A stretch of 64,000 nt of DNA from Melitaea cinxia (Eukaryota > Arthropoda > Insecta > Lepidoptera > Nymphalidae). Below, piece after piece: positions 11,633 to 22,670 of the stretch (position 1 is its first letter; each line of letters begins with the position of its first letter). The notes below the pieces were generated by a model that did no database searches, was not told the origin of the DNA, and was given only the letters and a program-made list of their open reading frames with translations. A program made the position numbers and the translations under genes. The stretch spans positions 2,152,001 to 2,216,000 of the forward strand of contig NC_059415.1 of the NCBI RefSeq assembly GCF_905220565.1. Reading direction: 5' to 3'.

Positions 11633-12712
11633 GTATAAATAAAGTTTTGTATTCTCTAAAATCTTTAAAAACGAAATTATGACATAACATATATACTTAA
11701 GTAAACTGATTTGAAAAAAAAAGAAAGAAATTTGCGTAAACATTAGAAAACAATATAAGAAAGAAAATCTTACAATGTTGGATAAAGATGTCCAATATAA
11801 AATAACTGGACCTTGATTCGCAACAGAACTCTAAAACGGACTAGAAGTCTTTAAAATACGGAAAATCTATCCATAGCTATCTGAAGTAAGGTGAACCTAC
11901 AACACGAAGACTAGAAATAAATAATAATTTACACATTTGTTATGTGATATTTGTATATATTTTATTCGTATATATATCAGATATTTGTATACTAGTATCT
12001 GCTCTAAGCGGACATCAAGATCAATATGGAAAGGATGTTTCCATTAACTTGATGTTTATCTTTCTGGAACTTCCAGTCGCGCCTCGAGGAGCAAGCAAAA
12101 CCGTTGTTCAGTTCAATAAGTTTTAAAAGAATAACATCAGTAGCCACGACGATGACAACATTCCCGACGTCATAATAATATCCTAAAATTGCCTGATTAG
12201 GCAATTATCAATTCATCATCACCAAATCATCAAGTAAAATGATTGACAAATTCTTTTATTATAATGACTAAATTACATTTAATAAAATTATTTTAAAATT
12301 ATGTAATATTTTATTATATGACATCTAAAACATTTATTGTCGCAACAGCACAAATGTTTCAAATACACATGTCATGTTGTATTTACAAAATGGATATTAG
12401 TTTTACGTTTTTTGTAAATAAAAATTCTGAATAGCAGTTTAGTAAAAATGCGAGCCGCGTTCTCGAATCGCATTTTAAAATTCGATAGACATTTATATTT
12501 TTTTATTAAAAACATATCAATGGTATTATTTATTCAATTCAGGTACAATTTGATGTCAACTTCAAAAATATTCTCTCCAAATTTTATTTGTATATTTTAT
12601 TACTTCGATCATATTTCTTTATTAAATTGACATCAAATTTATAAAATAATTCCGACAATATCGGAATTATATATAAATTACAAGATTCCGCTTTAACGTT
12701 TTTTCTTTTTCA
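11633..12712. other. AT-rich stretch with small hairpins
   Basis: No gene supported. The 10-bp stem ATAATTCCGA / TCGGAATTAT with a 5-base loop lies at 12646-12670. AATTTGATGTCAA at 12546-12558 pairs with TTGACATCAAATT at 12627-12639. The block 12003-12200 has mixed composition and may be an old SINE-like remnant (GCCTCGAGGAGC), which I cannot confirm. Confidence 0.4.
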
Positions 12713-12826
12713 GATTTCCTGAGCGTGGCGTTGCCGAGCAATGACGGCGGCCTGAGGCGGGCAGCCGGGTGCCCCTGCAGCGGGTCTCCGTGCTGCCGAC
12801 GCGGCAGCAACGCTATTATAGTGACT
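12713..12826 (+). other. GC- and CpG-rich island next to a splice-acceptor-like site
   Basis: About 100 bp with more than a dozen CpG, inside DNA that is otherwise around 30% GC. It follows a pyrimidine tract ending TTTTTCTTTTTCAG at 12713, a textbook 3' splice-site shape. One frame stays open from there to a TAA near 12843 and is rich in Gly, Arg and Cys. It could be a last exon of a host gene, the 5' leader of the RLE element that starts about 50 bp later, or a captured fragment. Nothing here identifies the product. Confidence 0.35.
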
Positions 12827-12867
12827 TTATGTGTGTTTATTTAAATGTACATTGTTTAGTGCGATAT

Positions 12868-15800
12868 TATGTCAAATAGTTTTAAAACAACCAATGTATC
12901 TCAACCGGAACTTTTCACTTGTCCAGAATGCACTAACGGAAAGTTTTAGAAGCCGCAAAAGCTTAAAAATTCACACCACCCGTTGCCACAGCGATTCATT
13001 AGTGCATTCATTACCTATTTTAACCGATACTCCATCAACCGTAACCAGTCATAATAATTCGGTTCCATTTGAAAAATTTATTTTAAAATGTCACCAAAAT
13101 ATCCCGCTTGTTAAACGAGTTCCTAGATGAGCGAGGATGTCTCTAGCTAGATCTCTATCATCTGTGATTAAAAATGTATTTCGGACCCTGATTCGGCCTG
13201 GCAAAATCTTTTTTTGTTTTCCTACAAATTTTTACATGTTGATAAAACCAAAATGGTTCTTTATCAACTAAATTAAAACAGAATAGCTTGTTAGACATTC
13301 CGATTATCATTCCTAAAAACCCACCACCTTCATATTCTGATGTGGATGGAGATCTTAAGAATGCAGCTCGCATTCTTTTCTCTGGTGATACCCTCGCACC
13401 TTTTGATAATAAAACGCTAGAAACCTTACGCGAAAAGCATCCCTTACCGAATCCGGCGTCCTTGCTCCCAAGTCCACCTATTTTCAATAATGTTTTACAG
13501 GTTAAAGATGAAGACACCTATGCTGCAATTATGTCGTTCACAAGTGGCTCTGCTAGCGGCATAGATGGCATCACACCACAACATCTTAAAGATCTTGTGA
13601 GTGTCTCAGCTGGTGACGCTGGCAGGGCTCTCTTAAATGACATAACCAATCTTTATAATTTCATGTTATCTGGCAAGGTATCTTCATCTTTTTTGTCTCA
13701 TATTTACGGTGGTGTACTATGTGCCTTTAACAAAAAAGACGGTAGTATCCGTCCAATGTGTGGCTACGGCACTAAAGAATTTAGCCACCCCTCTCTTCCT
13801 GTGGGTGTCGTAAGAGGCGACTAAGGGATAACACAGTTCCACTATCACCTTGGAACTTAAAAAACCCGACCGGTGGCGGGATAACCATCCAACTGCTGGC
13901 TTTGAAATACACAGGCCGAAGACGGGCAGCAGCGTCTTCGGTGCGACAAAGCCAGTACTGCGGTCACCAACCCGCCTGCCCAGCGTGGTGACTATGGGCA
14001 AAACACATGAGTTCACGTTATTTTTGGCGTAAACTTGTGGAGGCCTATATCCAGCAGTGGACTGTATAGGCTGTAATGATTGATCCGTCCAATTGCTATT
14101 GGGACCACATTTCGCCGTCTGGCGTCTAAATTGGCATGTAGACACATAGTCTCCAGCCTAAAAACAAAATTTCAACCAATACAAGTGGGCTTTGGAAGCA
14201 AAGGAGGCTGTGAAGCAGCAGTTCACGCGGCTCGTACTTTTTTAAAAAGTAATGAGGCTGAAGTTCTGCTGAAAGTTGATGTAAAGAATGCTTTTAATTC
14301 TTTAGACAGTACCTTACAACCAACCGCAACTTCGTTTAGCAACCTTGCTTAACGAAGTTTCATTACATCTTCCTGAAATTTAGCCTTATGTTTGGCAATG
14401 TTACGGTTCACCATCTAAACTGCTTTTTGGCGAAAATACTATTTTTTCTAATATCGGCGTTCAGCAAGGAGACCCACTAGGTCCGGCGCTTTTTAGTCAA
14501 GGTATCCATAAATGTATCTCAAATTTAAAATCAAAATTGAACATATGGTACCTCGATGATAGAACCACAGGAGGTAAAGTGGACGATGTCGTTGAAGACT
14601 TAATCAAAATTAAAAACGAGTTTGATAAAATTGATCTCAAATTAAATTTTTCAAAATGTAATTTTTTTTCACAGATCTTCTATCACTTTCCAAAATTAAT
14701 TTGGCAACGGAATTATTTAATAAAATTGCTCCTAATTTAAAAATACTTCAAAGAAGTACACTTTGTCTTCTAGGTGCACCACTTTTTGATAAAGGCATAC
14801 AGCCGATTTTGGATAATAAAATTAAAATATTTGTTGAAAACACTGACAAATTGGGCACTTTAAATTCTCATATTGCTTACACTATATTAAAATATTGTCT
14901 ATTTGTCCTAAAATTAGTGTATATTTTACGCGCAAGCCCAATTTGGAAATTTCCTGGAATGATCGAGAAACTTGATGCCACTTTAAAAATGCATTAGAAA
15001 AAATTCAAAATTTATCTTTTGATGAAAATTCGTGGACCCAAGCTACTTTACCAATTAGAGATGGTGGCATCGGCGTGAGAAAAATTTCTAGTGTCGCTCT
15101 TCCTACGTTTCTTGCTTCTGCGCATAATATCAAGGGTTTATGTTCTGACATCTTAAAATCTAATTCAGTCACAATAACAGATGCTACAGATGCAATAGAA
15201 AACTGGAAGTTAATGTGTCCTAATGGCGATATCCCGAAGGACGTTACAAAACAAAAACTTTGGGAAATGCCAATAGTTCACAATACTCATATAAGTTTGA
15301 CGCAAAATCTTACAAGTGATAAAAACCGTGCCAGGCTTTTAGCTGTGTCAAATAAAGAGTCAGGCCACTGGTTACACGTAATGCCGTCAAAAAATCTTGG
15401 GACACTTTTAGACAATGAAAGTTTTAGAATTGCTCTCGGTCTCCGGTTGGGAGCTCCACTGTGCTTTGAAGACAGATGTCCGTGCGGAAAAAAGGTCGAT
15501 TCTTTCGGACTACACGGCCTTTCCTGTAACAAGAGTTCAGGTAGGTTTTACCACCACGGTTCCCTAAACAATACCATAAAAAGAGCTCTTGCCACCATCG
15601 ACGTTCCTGCTCTTATCGAGCCTACTGGAACTAGTCGCAATGATGGCAAGAGACCTGATGGATTGACGTTGGTTCCCTGGGAAAGGGGACGGGCGCTTTT
15701 GCGAGACGCAACCTGCGTTGACACACTTGCTCCATCTCATGTCAGGGAAACAGCCTTAAAAGGGGGAGCCGCAGCGGAAAAAGCTGAAACGACTAAACGG

Positions 15801-16093
15801 CACAAAAGTTCATCACTAAATCCAAAGTACATCTTTGTGCCGTTTGCAGTCGAAACGCTTGGACCTAGGAGTAGCAGTGCTAAAATTTTTTTTATGAGAT
15901 AACTCCTCGCCTTATTGCCTCCACTGGTGACAAGAGGGCTGGTGCAGTTTTTGCCCAGAGAATCGGCATAGCGATTCAACGGGGAAATGCTGCCAGCATT
16001 CTTGGTACAATTCCACGCGGACATGATTTATACCAAAACTATCTGTTAATATTTAGTTCTTAAGTTGTGAATTGTAAATATGTATAATGTTTT
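12868..16093 (+). pseudogene. R2-like RLE retrotransposon, long decayed copy
   Basis: Domains in order. A C2H2 finger at 12920-12995 is split by a frameshift: CPEC in one frame, SFRSRKSLKIHTTRCH in the next. The fingers/palm of an RT begin near SGSASGIDGITP (13540-13575). The conserved DGSIRP region is interrupted by a SINE (13758-14082). Then come LLKVDVKNAFNSLD (14266-14310), QQGDPLGP (14462-14485), the catalytic YLDD (14549-14560), a thumb-like region, LPIRDGGIG (15050-15075), the CCHC knuckle and RLE (15476-15740) with KRPDG and an Asp, and a C-terminus broken by an indel near 15885. Several frameshifts and stops lie at 12955, 13128, 14350, 14660 and 14997. No rDNA target sequence flanks it. 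YLDD is unusual next to an RLE; see findings. Confidence 0.8.
13758..14082 (+). mobile_element. GTGTGGCTAC-type SINE inside the RLE element's RT
   Basis: A 325-bp insertion from GTGTGGCTACGGC to GTATAGGCTGTAATGATTG. It is flanked by the exact 11-bp duplication ATCCGTCCAAT (13747-13757 and 14083-14093). Taking it out restores the RT reading frame across the join. Other copies lie at 17969-18657, 27923-28254, 40803-41070 (minus) and 47339-47664 (minus). The head is not obviously a tRNA. The tail GAGGCCTATATCCAGCAGTG resembles the last codons of RTE ORF2. Confidence 0.92.
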
Positions 16094-16543
16094 AAAAGAA
16101 AATAAACATAATTGATAAGTAAATTCAGGTACTACAAAAATTTCAATAAAATAAAAATACCAGGCAACTTAAAAACTTACATAAAAGTAATATTATTTAT
16201 AACACTCGACATCTAACGACTCTAAAGTATCGAAGAATAAAATAAGACCTAAGCGAAGTTAATAGCAAAGTCAAAGTAACAATAAAGTGTCAAGTGAGCT
16301 TGTAAAGTTTGCGTATTAATCATACCGGTGTTCGAGTTAGGGCTTTGCAACTATTTTAGTATGGCTCAACGGTGTCAGATTTACGTGTGATTGGGAATTG
16401 GGTAGGAGACGGAATAATAGCTTCAGTCAAGTTTAATAAACTCTACATTTCATAGACACACAGTATTCCTGCAGTCAGAATCTTATGAACATATCAATTG
16501 GGTCACTTCTTATAATAATAATAATAATAATTTTATTTCAGAC
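16094..16543. other. AT-rich spacer ending in a LINE-type tail
   Basis: No gene. At its end, (AAT)n followed by TTTTATTTCAGAC (16512-16543) is the reverse complement of a GTCTGAAATAAAA(TTA)n LINE 3' tail. So the tRNA-like element that follows landed in an older LINE end. Confidence 0.45.
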
Positions 16544-16555
16544 AAAGTCCATACA

Positions 16556-16955
16556 TTTTTGAATATCATATACATTTTTGATATTCAAAAATGTTTAGAA
16601 TTCCTAATGTGAGGGTAACATAAAAATAAAAATCGTACATATTAAAAATAGCATGGTGTCGTCTCCTGTCAAAGATTTTCATTGTAATATGAAACTTTGA
16701 ATAGTTACGGGTCTCTGTAAAGAACTCACTATAGACGGCGCCACGGTTCGCATAAACCGAAAATAAAAATCATCATATCAAGAATTTCGCTCTAGCGGGT
16801 ATATCGTTCCATAGCTTAATTGGCTAGAGCGCCGACACGGTCAGTCGGAGACGCGGGTTCGAATCCCGCTGGAGCGGTCAATTTTTGATATGATATTCAA
16901 AAATGTTTAGAATTCCTAATGTGAGGGTAACATAAAAATAAAAATCGTACATATT
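16556..16955 (+). mobile_element. tRNA-like repeat element with 12-bp target duplication
   Basis: Flanked by the exact duplication AAAGTCCATACA (16544-16555 and 16956-16967). Inside are two identical direct repeats of about 65 bp (16580-16646 and 16892-16958, the last bases overlapping the duplication), starting GATATTCAAAAATGTTTAGA. Between them lies a unique block and then a 73-base tRNA-like cloverleaf. A related element lies on the minus strand at 41815-42235, and a degraded one at 5895. Duplication length and tRNA head suggest a SINE; the terminal direct repeats suggest a dimeric insertion. No protein is encoded. Confidence 0.8.
16805..16877 (+). tRNA. tRNA-like cloverleaf in a repeat (SINE head, probably not functional)
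   Basis: All four stems pair. Acceptor CGTTCCA/TGGAGCG has 7 pairs including one G-T. D stem GCTT/GAGC. Anticodon stem CCGAC/GTCGG (5 Watson-Crick pairs). T stem GCGGG/CCCGC around TTCGAAT. The 7-base anticodon loop ACGGTCA would place GGT as anticodon (Thr), but position 33 is C instead of the near-universal U, and animals normally lack tRNA-Thr GGT. No CCA is expected in DNA. The structure lies inside a mobile repeat, so I read it as a pol III promoter head rather than a decoding tRNA. Confidence 0.6.
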
Positions 16956-16967
16956 AAAGTCCATACA

Positions 16968-17963
16968 ATCAAACAGCATTATACAAACATAATTAATGAA
17001 GAAACAAAGAAATAAAAGAAAACAAAAATAAACATAGGAAAATAATAACATAGGATATTTATATCAAAGTACACACACGTACACTTATATGGAATTCAGA
17101 ATTATTTTGTGAAAAATTTAGTTATCAATTAAAATCAGCACAAAGCAATAGTATTTTATAGGGTTGTCTCGGTTAGTAATAAGAACTTTTTTTGTCGATA
17201 ACGATGAATAAATTTCGTAAGTGCCCTGAGTCATAAAATTTAAGAATACTAGTTACACAGTGTAGATACTTATAAACTAAGAAAAGTTTTTGATATTGGG
17301 TATTTTATTGATAAGGGGGTAAGTAAAGACTCATAATTTTGCAAGAATACTATTACGAGAGAGACAGCTACATTAAACATAGAAACGAAGTCCCTCAATG
17401 AGAAATACGTTGATGGGGCTAGATGGAATATCTTCAATACAGGAACACCAAACGCTCTACAGAAATCTTGGTTTTAAAACCTGGTTTACTGATCCATATA
17501 TCAATTCGCCGTATAATTTTAATAAATATTTTTTTTTTTTATCTGTGGAACGAAGTTCCATAATAGTGAGTGGGAAAAAAGCGTAAGATTTTAATTAAAG
17601 TCTATATATGATGGCTGTACAGTGACTAATGTATAGTCTACGTGATGACTGTTATTATTATTGCAGTTTGCTATTAATTTTTTTTTTATATAGTAGTATT
17701 TGATAATATCTTAAATAGCATACAACAAACTACGAGTACTTCGGATACTCAGTTTTAGGGAAACTACAAAAATATTTGCAAGTTCTATTGATGTTAGGAC
17801 ACGTAATATTGTGTTTAAATTGAATTTACATATGAGTAGCGTAAAACATTCTTACTGCAAATAAACATGGTAAACAGAACCCTCTATGAGTTGATTACAA
17901 TTTGATAACCCTGTTAGGAAATATGGTAATTTATATAAAATAATTATTTTTAATAATTATTTT
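16968..17963. other. AT-rich stretch without identifiable features
   Basis: About 1 kb. The 62-codon frame at 17398-17586 shows no known motif and sits in ordinary AT-rich sequence. Confidence 0.45.
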
Positions 17964-17968
17964 GTACT

Positions 17969-18657
17969 GTGTGGCTACGGTACTAAAGAATATAGCCACC
18001 CCCTCTCTTCCCGTGGGTGTCGTAAGAGGCGACTAAGGGATAACACAGTTCCACTACCACCTTGGAACTTAAAAAGCCGACCGATGGCGGGATAACCATC
18101 CAAGTATTTTATTATAAGCGTATAGCTTTATTATAAGCGTATAGTATGTCTCACGTGGCTCGCCATTTTACCTACTTGTACCTTCGGCAATGTACTTCAT
18201 TTAATATTATTAGTTTTTATTAGTTTTTTATTTTTTTATTTTATTAAATACTATTTTCATTACTTTTTTCGTTACTTTATCTAGTTTTTAAATGTAAATC
18301 TAACGTCCTGTGCTGGCAGCATTTGTAAAGTTGCGGACTGAAAAGCAGCAATAAGCTGAGTCTACGACCTTTTCACCAGCATTTTTTATAAAATCTCTGT
18401 AAATTAGACTAAGAAATCTTTTGTTTTTTTTATGCTTGGTGAATAAACGTCTTTATTATTATTATTAAGTGCTGGCTTTGAAATACACAGGCCGAAGACG
18501 GGCAGCAGCGTCTTCGGTGCAACAAAGCCAGCCCTGCGGTCACCAACACGCCTGCACAGCGTGGTGACTATGGGCAAAGCACATGAGTTCATGTTATTTT
18601 TGGCGTAAACTTGTGGAGGCCTATGTCCAGCAGTGGACTGTATAGGCTGTAATGATG
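17969..18657 (+). mobile_element. GTGTGGCTAC-type SINE split by a nested insertion
   Basis: The 5' part (17969-18105) and 3' part (18467-18657) together make one SINE like the one at 13758. The outer target duplication is AATTATTTT (17955-17963 and 18658-18666). The SINE is cut at the CCATCCAAGTGCTGG region by a separate 361-bp insertion. Nesting shows the relative order of events. Confidence 0.85.
18106..18466 (+). mobile_element. Nested insertion ending in (ATT)n, LINE 3'-end-like
   Basis: Sits inside the SINE between copies of AAGT (18102-18105 and 18467-18470). It ends in AAACGTCTTTATTATTATTA, a microsatellite-type LINE tail. Near its start ATTATAAGCGTATAG is duplicated in tandem. No coding remains; possibly a 5'-truncated LINE or SINE. 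Confidence 0.6.
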
Positions 18658-18666
18658 AATTATTTT

Positions 18667-20517
18667 TACATTTCAAGGGTAATATAATTTCGGACAGTAA
18701 ATATTGCTCCATTTTATAAATAATTAATTTCAAGAATATAATGAAACAATCACTTTAGACAAAATATGGGTAAACAGATTTGATTATTGAATAAATATGG
18801 CAACTTTTTAAAAATCACAAGGTATTCTCTAGTAAAGTTCCTGGTCACTGACAAAAATCAGTATATATTGTGTAATTCTACATATATAGAATCTCTATTA
18901 GCCGTGGACACTCAAAAATGACTTTACATTATAAAAATATCTTTCTTTTTAAGTTTTCCACTAAGGGCTGTTACGGAATAATTTAGAAATTTAGAAAATT
19001 GTTCACGATATTGAAAGTTTCAGAAAATCAGGCGTTTGATAGTTCCCAAGACTTTTACTTTTATATACAGAATTGAGATTAGAATACTATTTATATAATA
19101 TGACTTTATCTTATATAGGAATAATACCAATATTCCGGTCCCCAATTTATTTGGCGTTATAGGTACTTCTCAAGAAAACGGAGCCCCCGGCAAATCTTTA
19201 GTGTGAAAGCAAAATCTGATCTGAGGAAGCCGCCAGCCGCCAAGCAACGGGCTCTTGCATTAATTTGCACAGATTAAAAGAAATATAGATGATGCTTTAA
19301 AGAAAAAAAAATTAAAAAATTCATATTTTTATGTGAAATTCGTTTATTAATTTTTATATAGGAAAGGCAATAATATGTTGATCAACCATCCATCTGGCGA
19401 AATTCTTAAGCATTCATGTAGCATTGTGCTCTAATCATTGTGCAAACAATGTCATTATCTAATATTTCACAACCTGAATAGTATTTTTTTATATATATAG
19501 TAGGTAATAATTTTTAAGATATTGTATTGATTGGTTACTTAAGTAATAATGAAAAATCAAATTTATCATATATAACTACAATGATTACCTATGATGTTTT
19601 GATATTTTTACTGATTCTTCCAGTACCGTTATAATTAAATCTTTTTGTAATTCAGACATGTATGGAATCAATAAAGCTTTATTATTTTGTTATTGTTAAT
19701 TTTTAAGGAAATAATATGAAAATCACAATTTGTAATGCAAAAAAAAAATTAATCGTCTGCATTTTAACATTTATCGAATGCTACATTTATAAACTTCTGT
19801 TCATTTTTTAAATCTTGAATTTGGGTAAAAAACCGTCTTTGCCCTAGTGATCAAAACTATAAAACAAAATCAATTGATGTTTCTTTAAGTATATTTGTAA
19901 ATCTAAAGTAATAGACAACCTTGTTATATAAAGTAATATTTTTATACCCATCTTTCGAGATTTATATTTCATTAGAAGTATACTTCGTTTTGCATTTGCT
20001 TAACATTAATAAGTGCATAAGTCCATAAAAGTAAAAGAATATTGTGTTACTAGAACGTAATATGTTATTAATTTTCAAGAATACTGTCTGAACAATCAAT
20101 ACTCTGTGCTCCTTTCGCGTTTTAAAGTGAATAGGTAGGAGCTCTTTGTGTAGGAAAACGAGGTTTCGTTCTGAATGAACCGCCATGTTTTATTTTACAT
20201 TATTAATGAAATATCATTAACTCCGGCACATGGGGTAAAGTCGTAAGTATTTTCGGTTCAAGAGTCGATAAAGCTAAATCAAAATAAGCTAGTGATTAGT
20301 GATTTAATATTATCTCTCTACTTGTATATTAGTTAAACTTATTTGAATACATTTGTGTATAATTTTTTTTTCAATAAGAACTTACTTTAAAAGTACTTTT
20401 GTCAATAGCTATAAGAGTAGCTTTATTAATTAATAATCATTAGGTAAATATTAGCAATCAATAATACACCTTAAGATATTAGTAAAACCACATAACATAA
20501 AAACCAGAAAAAATAAT
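18667..20517. other. AT-rich stretch without identifiable features
   Basis: About 1.85 kb, low GC. A small GC-richer islet near 19180-19260 has no recognisable motif. Short frames on either strand are not supported. Confidence 0.4.
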
Positions 20518-20556
20518 TTGCGGTCGAATTGAGAACCTCACTTTTTCTAAGTTGTG
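20518..20556 (+). repeat. 3' end fragment of the AACCGACTTC repeat
   Basis: GCGGTCGAATTGAGAACCTC followed by ACTTTTTCTAAGTTGTGAC corresponds to the last ~40 bp of the element ending at 6665, with a degraded terminal GAAGTCGGTT. Confidence 0.6.
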
Positions 20557-20596
20557 ACTGACCCGATATTTGTATATCTTAAAGATAGAATAAGAA

Positions 20597-20866
20597 ATGA
20601 GAATAAAGTACATACTTTACATAGCCCCCAAAATTACCAAGTTGAAGTGGCGGTGGATTGGTCACCTGTGTAGCAGGATCGATGGCCGTTGGAGCATACG
20701 TCTCCTGGAGTGGAGACCGCGGAATGGAAAAAGCAGTGTGACCGATGATCTACGTGAGATTGTCGGTGGAGGCTGGATATGTATTGCAGGAAATCGAAAC
20801 GTCTGGCAGGAACTTGGGCTTATATCCAGCAGTGACAGCAATAGGCTGAACTGACTACAACTAATA
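20597..20866 (+). pseudogene. RTE-clade LINE ORF2, C-terminal fragment
   Basis: The frame encodes KWRWIGHLCSR, then R.SIRLLEWRPRNGK, then WICIAGNRNVWQELG. This is the spacing of the C-terminal domain of RTE-clade ORF2 proteins (KW.WAGH..R ... W.PR ... W...A.DR..W..L). The 3' end, TATATCCAGCAGTG then CAATAGGCTGA, is the same tail found on the SINEs here. Upstream EN and RT are absent: a 5'-truncated, decayed copy. It points to the machinery that mobilised the SINEs. Confidence 0.75.
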
Positions 20867-22477
20867 TATAATATCTTAAAAACTAAATTCACCTCTTACA
20901 AGTAAAGTACAACACAATAGTTACAAGAAAATATCACAGATCATAAAAACAGTGATTCAACTATGAGGGAACAGAGTCCCAAAGCAGACATTTTATAAAG
21001 ATGAAGATTAGGTTGCTAGTAAAATGTATCCCCTGCTAGTCTATTGTATAATTGATTAAACTATATTCCGTAACTTGGATCTGAGGTATGTATTATACAG
21101 CTCACCGCGCAAGTGTGTCACTTCATAAAATAATAGCCCTTATTAACGCGACCCAAGGACCATTTTTAACTATTAAAACCAGGTTAAGCCGCTCATTGTA
21201 CGCCATATGAATTATTAACATCCGTAGAGCGTAGTTTCGCGGAGACGGTGAGAAAAATAGAAGCGAATTACGAAATTTATTTGAAACATTACGTATTCAA
21301 GGATTTGGAACCCTTGCTTGATTCGATACTATTTTCTTCGTTCACTTTCTGAAATGGTTATATTTACTGTATACTGTCTTTTGGAACTTAAATTTCAATC
21401 TGAAACTTTAAAAAATATAATATTTTAAAAGGTAAGGTACAAGAATTAAAACAAAAAAAAAATCCTAAAATTGTCTTCCAATTTCTATCTACAATTATTG
21501 CAAATTGATATATGTATATTTTTATCACCACGGTTTTCACAAGTGAACTAGTTAATCAATATTTAGTAAACACAGAAGCTCGTAATATCGAATCTAATAT
21601 AATCTTCCCAAAATAATCGATCGAAATTCTCGATGTTTTTCTACAAATTTTTAATCAAACTTTTCAAGCATACAATGTGAAAGCTATAATGTTATCATAA
21701 AAAACGGCCAGTGTTCTTGAAGGTCGGATGAGAGCCAAACCGTCAATAATAACTGAGCCGTACTAAATCCAGTATATTTTACTTAATATTTTATAGGGTA
21801 ACAACCTGATGGCTCACCGTCGTTCTAAATTTCTGACTAGTGATGTTCCGTTTGTTACCTGTAAAAGAAAAAATACTTAGAAGTTTAAATTTACACACAT
21901 TTAATAACACAAATTAAATAATAAAAGACCAACTTATAATTTTTATACTAAAATACACTTTACGAGCAAAATTAATCTGAAAAAAACGTGTCTTAGTATT
22001 TTACTTTTTCACTATTGATCAAAGTAGTATATTGCATTAGATTTTCCAATCCCAGTTCTACTCAACTGATCAAAATCTTAAGCGGTAAGGCTTCTTATGT
22101 TAACTAGTAAGAAGTAATATAACGTTAACAATTAATGATAATAATGATGAATATTTTAAAAGCTCAGTGTTGCACTGAAAACCTACTTTTTTATATTTTA
22201 AAGAATATATAGAACCTTAACCTTTTTAAAAAATATATGCCGTCTGTTATTACTGCCAGGTTCATTAAAGCAAACCCCAACCGCGTTAAGTGTTTATTTA
22301 TAGTGTTGTCGTCATTAAAATTTTTGCATCGTTGATCAAGAACAACAAGTTAAGTGAAGTGATAATTTGATACAACTTTAATTGAGACATTGTCGGTAAA
22401 TATCGAAACGCTTAAGATACGTAAGTTAATGTAAAAATTTATACAAAACCAATAGCGTAGTACCTCTACCTTACAGA
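20867..22477. other. AT-rich stretch without identifiable features
   Basis: About 1.6 kb with no supported gene or RNA. Composition and homopolymers are like the other inter-repeat stretches. Confidence 0.4.
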
Positions 22478-22670
22478 AGATCACAGCTAAATAATACTAC
22501 TTTCAAGCAGTTTTGTGTGCCTTTGGCGAGTAAGACCAGAGCTCCTAGGGGGATTGAAGGCAAAGTCGGTAACGTGCTTGTGATGCTTCTAATGTTGCAG
22601 ATGTCTGTAAGCTACGGTAATCGCTAACAATCAGGTGAGCTGTATGCCTATTTTTTACCGACTTAGTATT
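22478..22670 (+). repeat. Dispersed LINE-like 3' fragment (GATCACAGC family)
   Basis: Ordered motifs: AAGATCACAGCTAAATAATA, then GTGTGCCTTTGGCGAGTAAG, CCAGAGCTCCT, GATGCTTCTAATGTTGCAG and CGGTAATCGC. Other fragments lie at 38890-39082 (minus), 46437-46650 and 48888-48995. The recurring set indicates one family; I believe it is a lepidopteran LINE 3' end, but that class is from memory. Confidence 0.55.

Noticed and set aside
12831..13130. Separate zinc-finger host gene
   Set aside because: The C2H2 finger lies directly upstream of the RT and RLE and matches the N-terminal finger of R2-type elements; the frame break is decay.
13850..14032. Small conserved protein seen also near 18.5, 28.1 and 47.4 kb
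   Set aside because: The shared peptides (for example PQVYAKNN) come from copies of one SINE on either strand. They are not preserved as one protein and lack start context.
12868..16093. Site-specific R2 in 28S rDNA
   Set aside because: No rDNA sequence flanks any of the three copies; surroundings are AT-rich repeats.
16805..16877. Functional tRNA-Thr gene
   Set aside because: The cloverleaf folds, but the anticodon loop has C instead of U at position 33, the anticodon GGT is not normally used in animals, and near-identical copies sit inside mobile elements at 5.9 and 41.9 kb.
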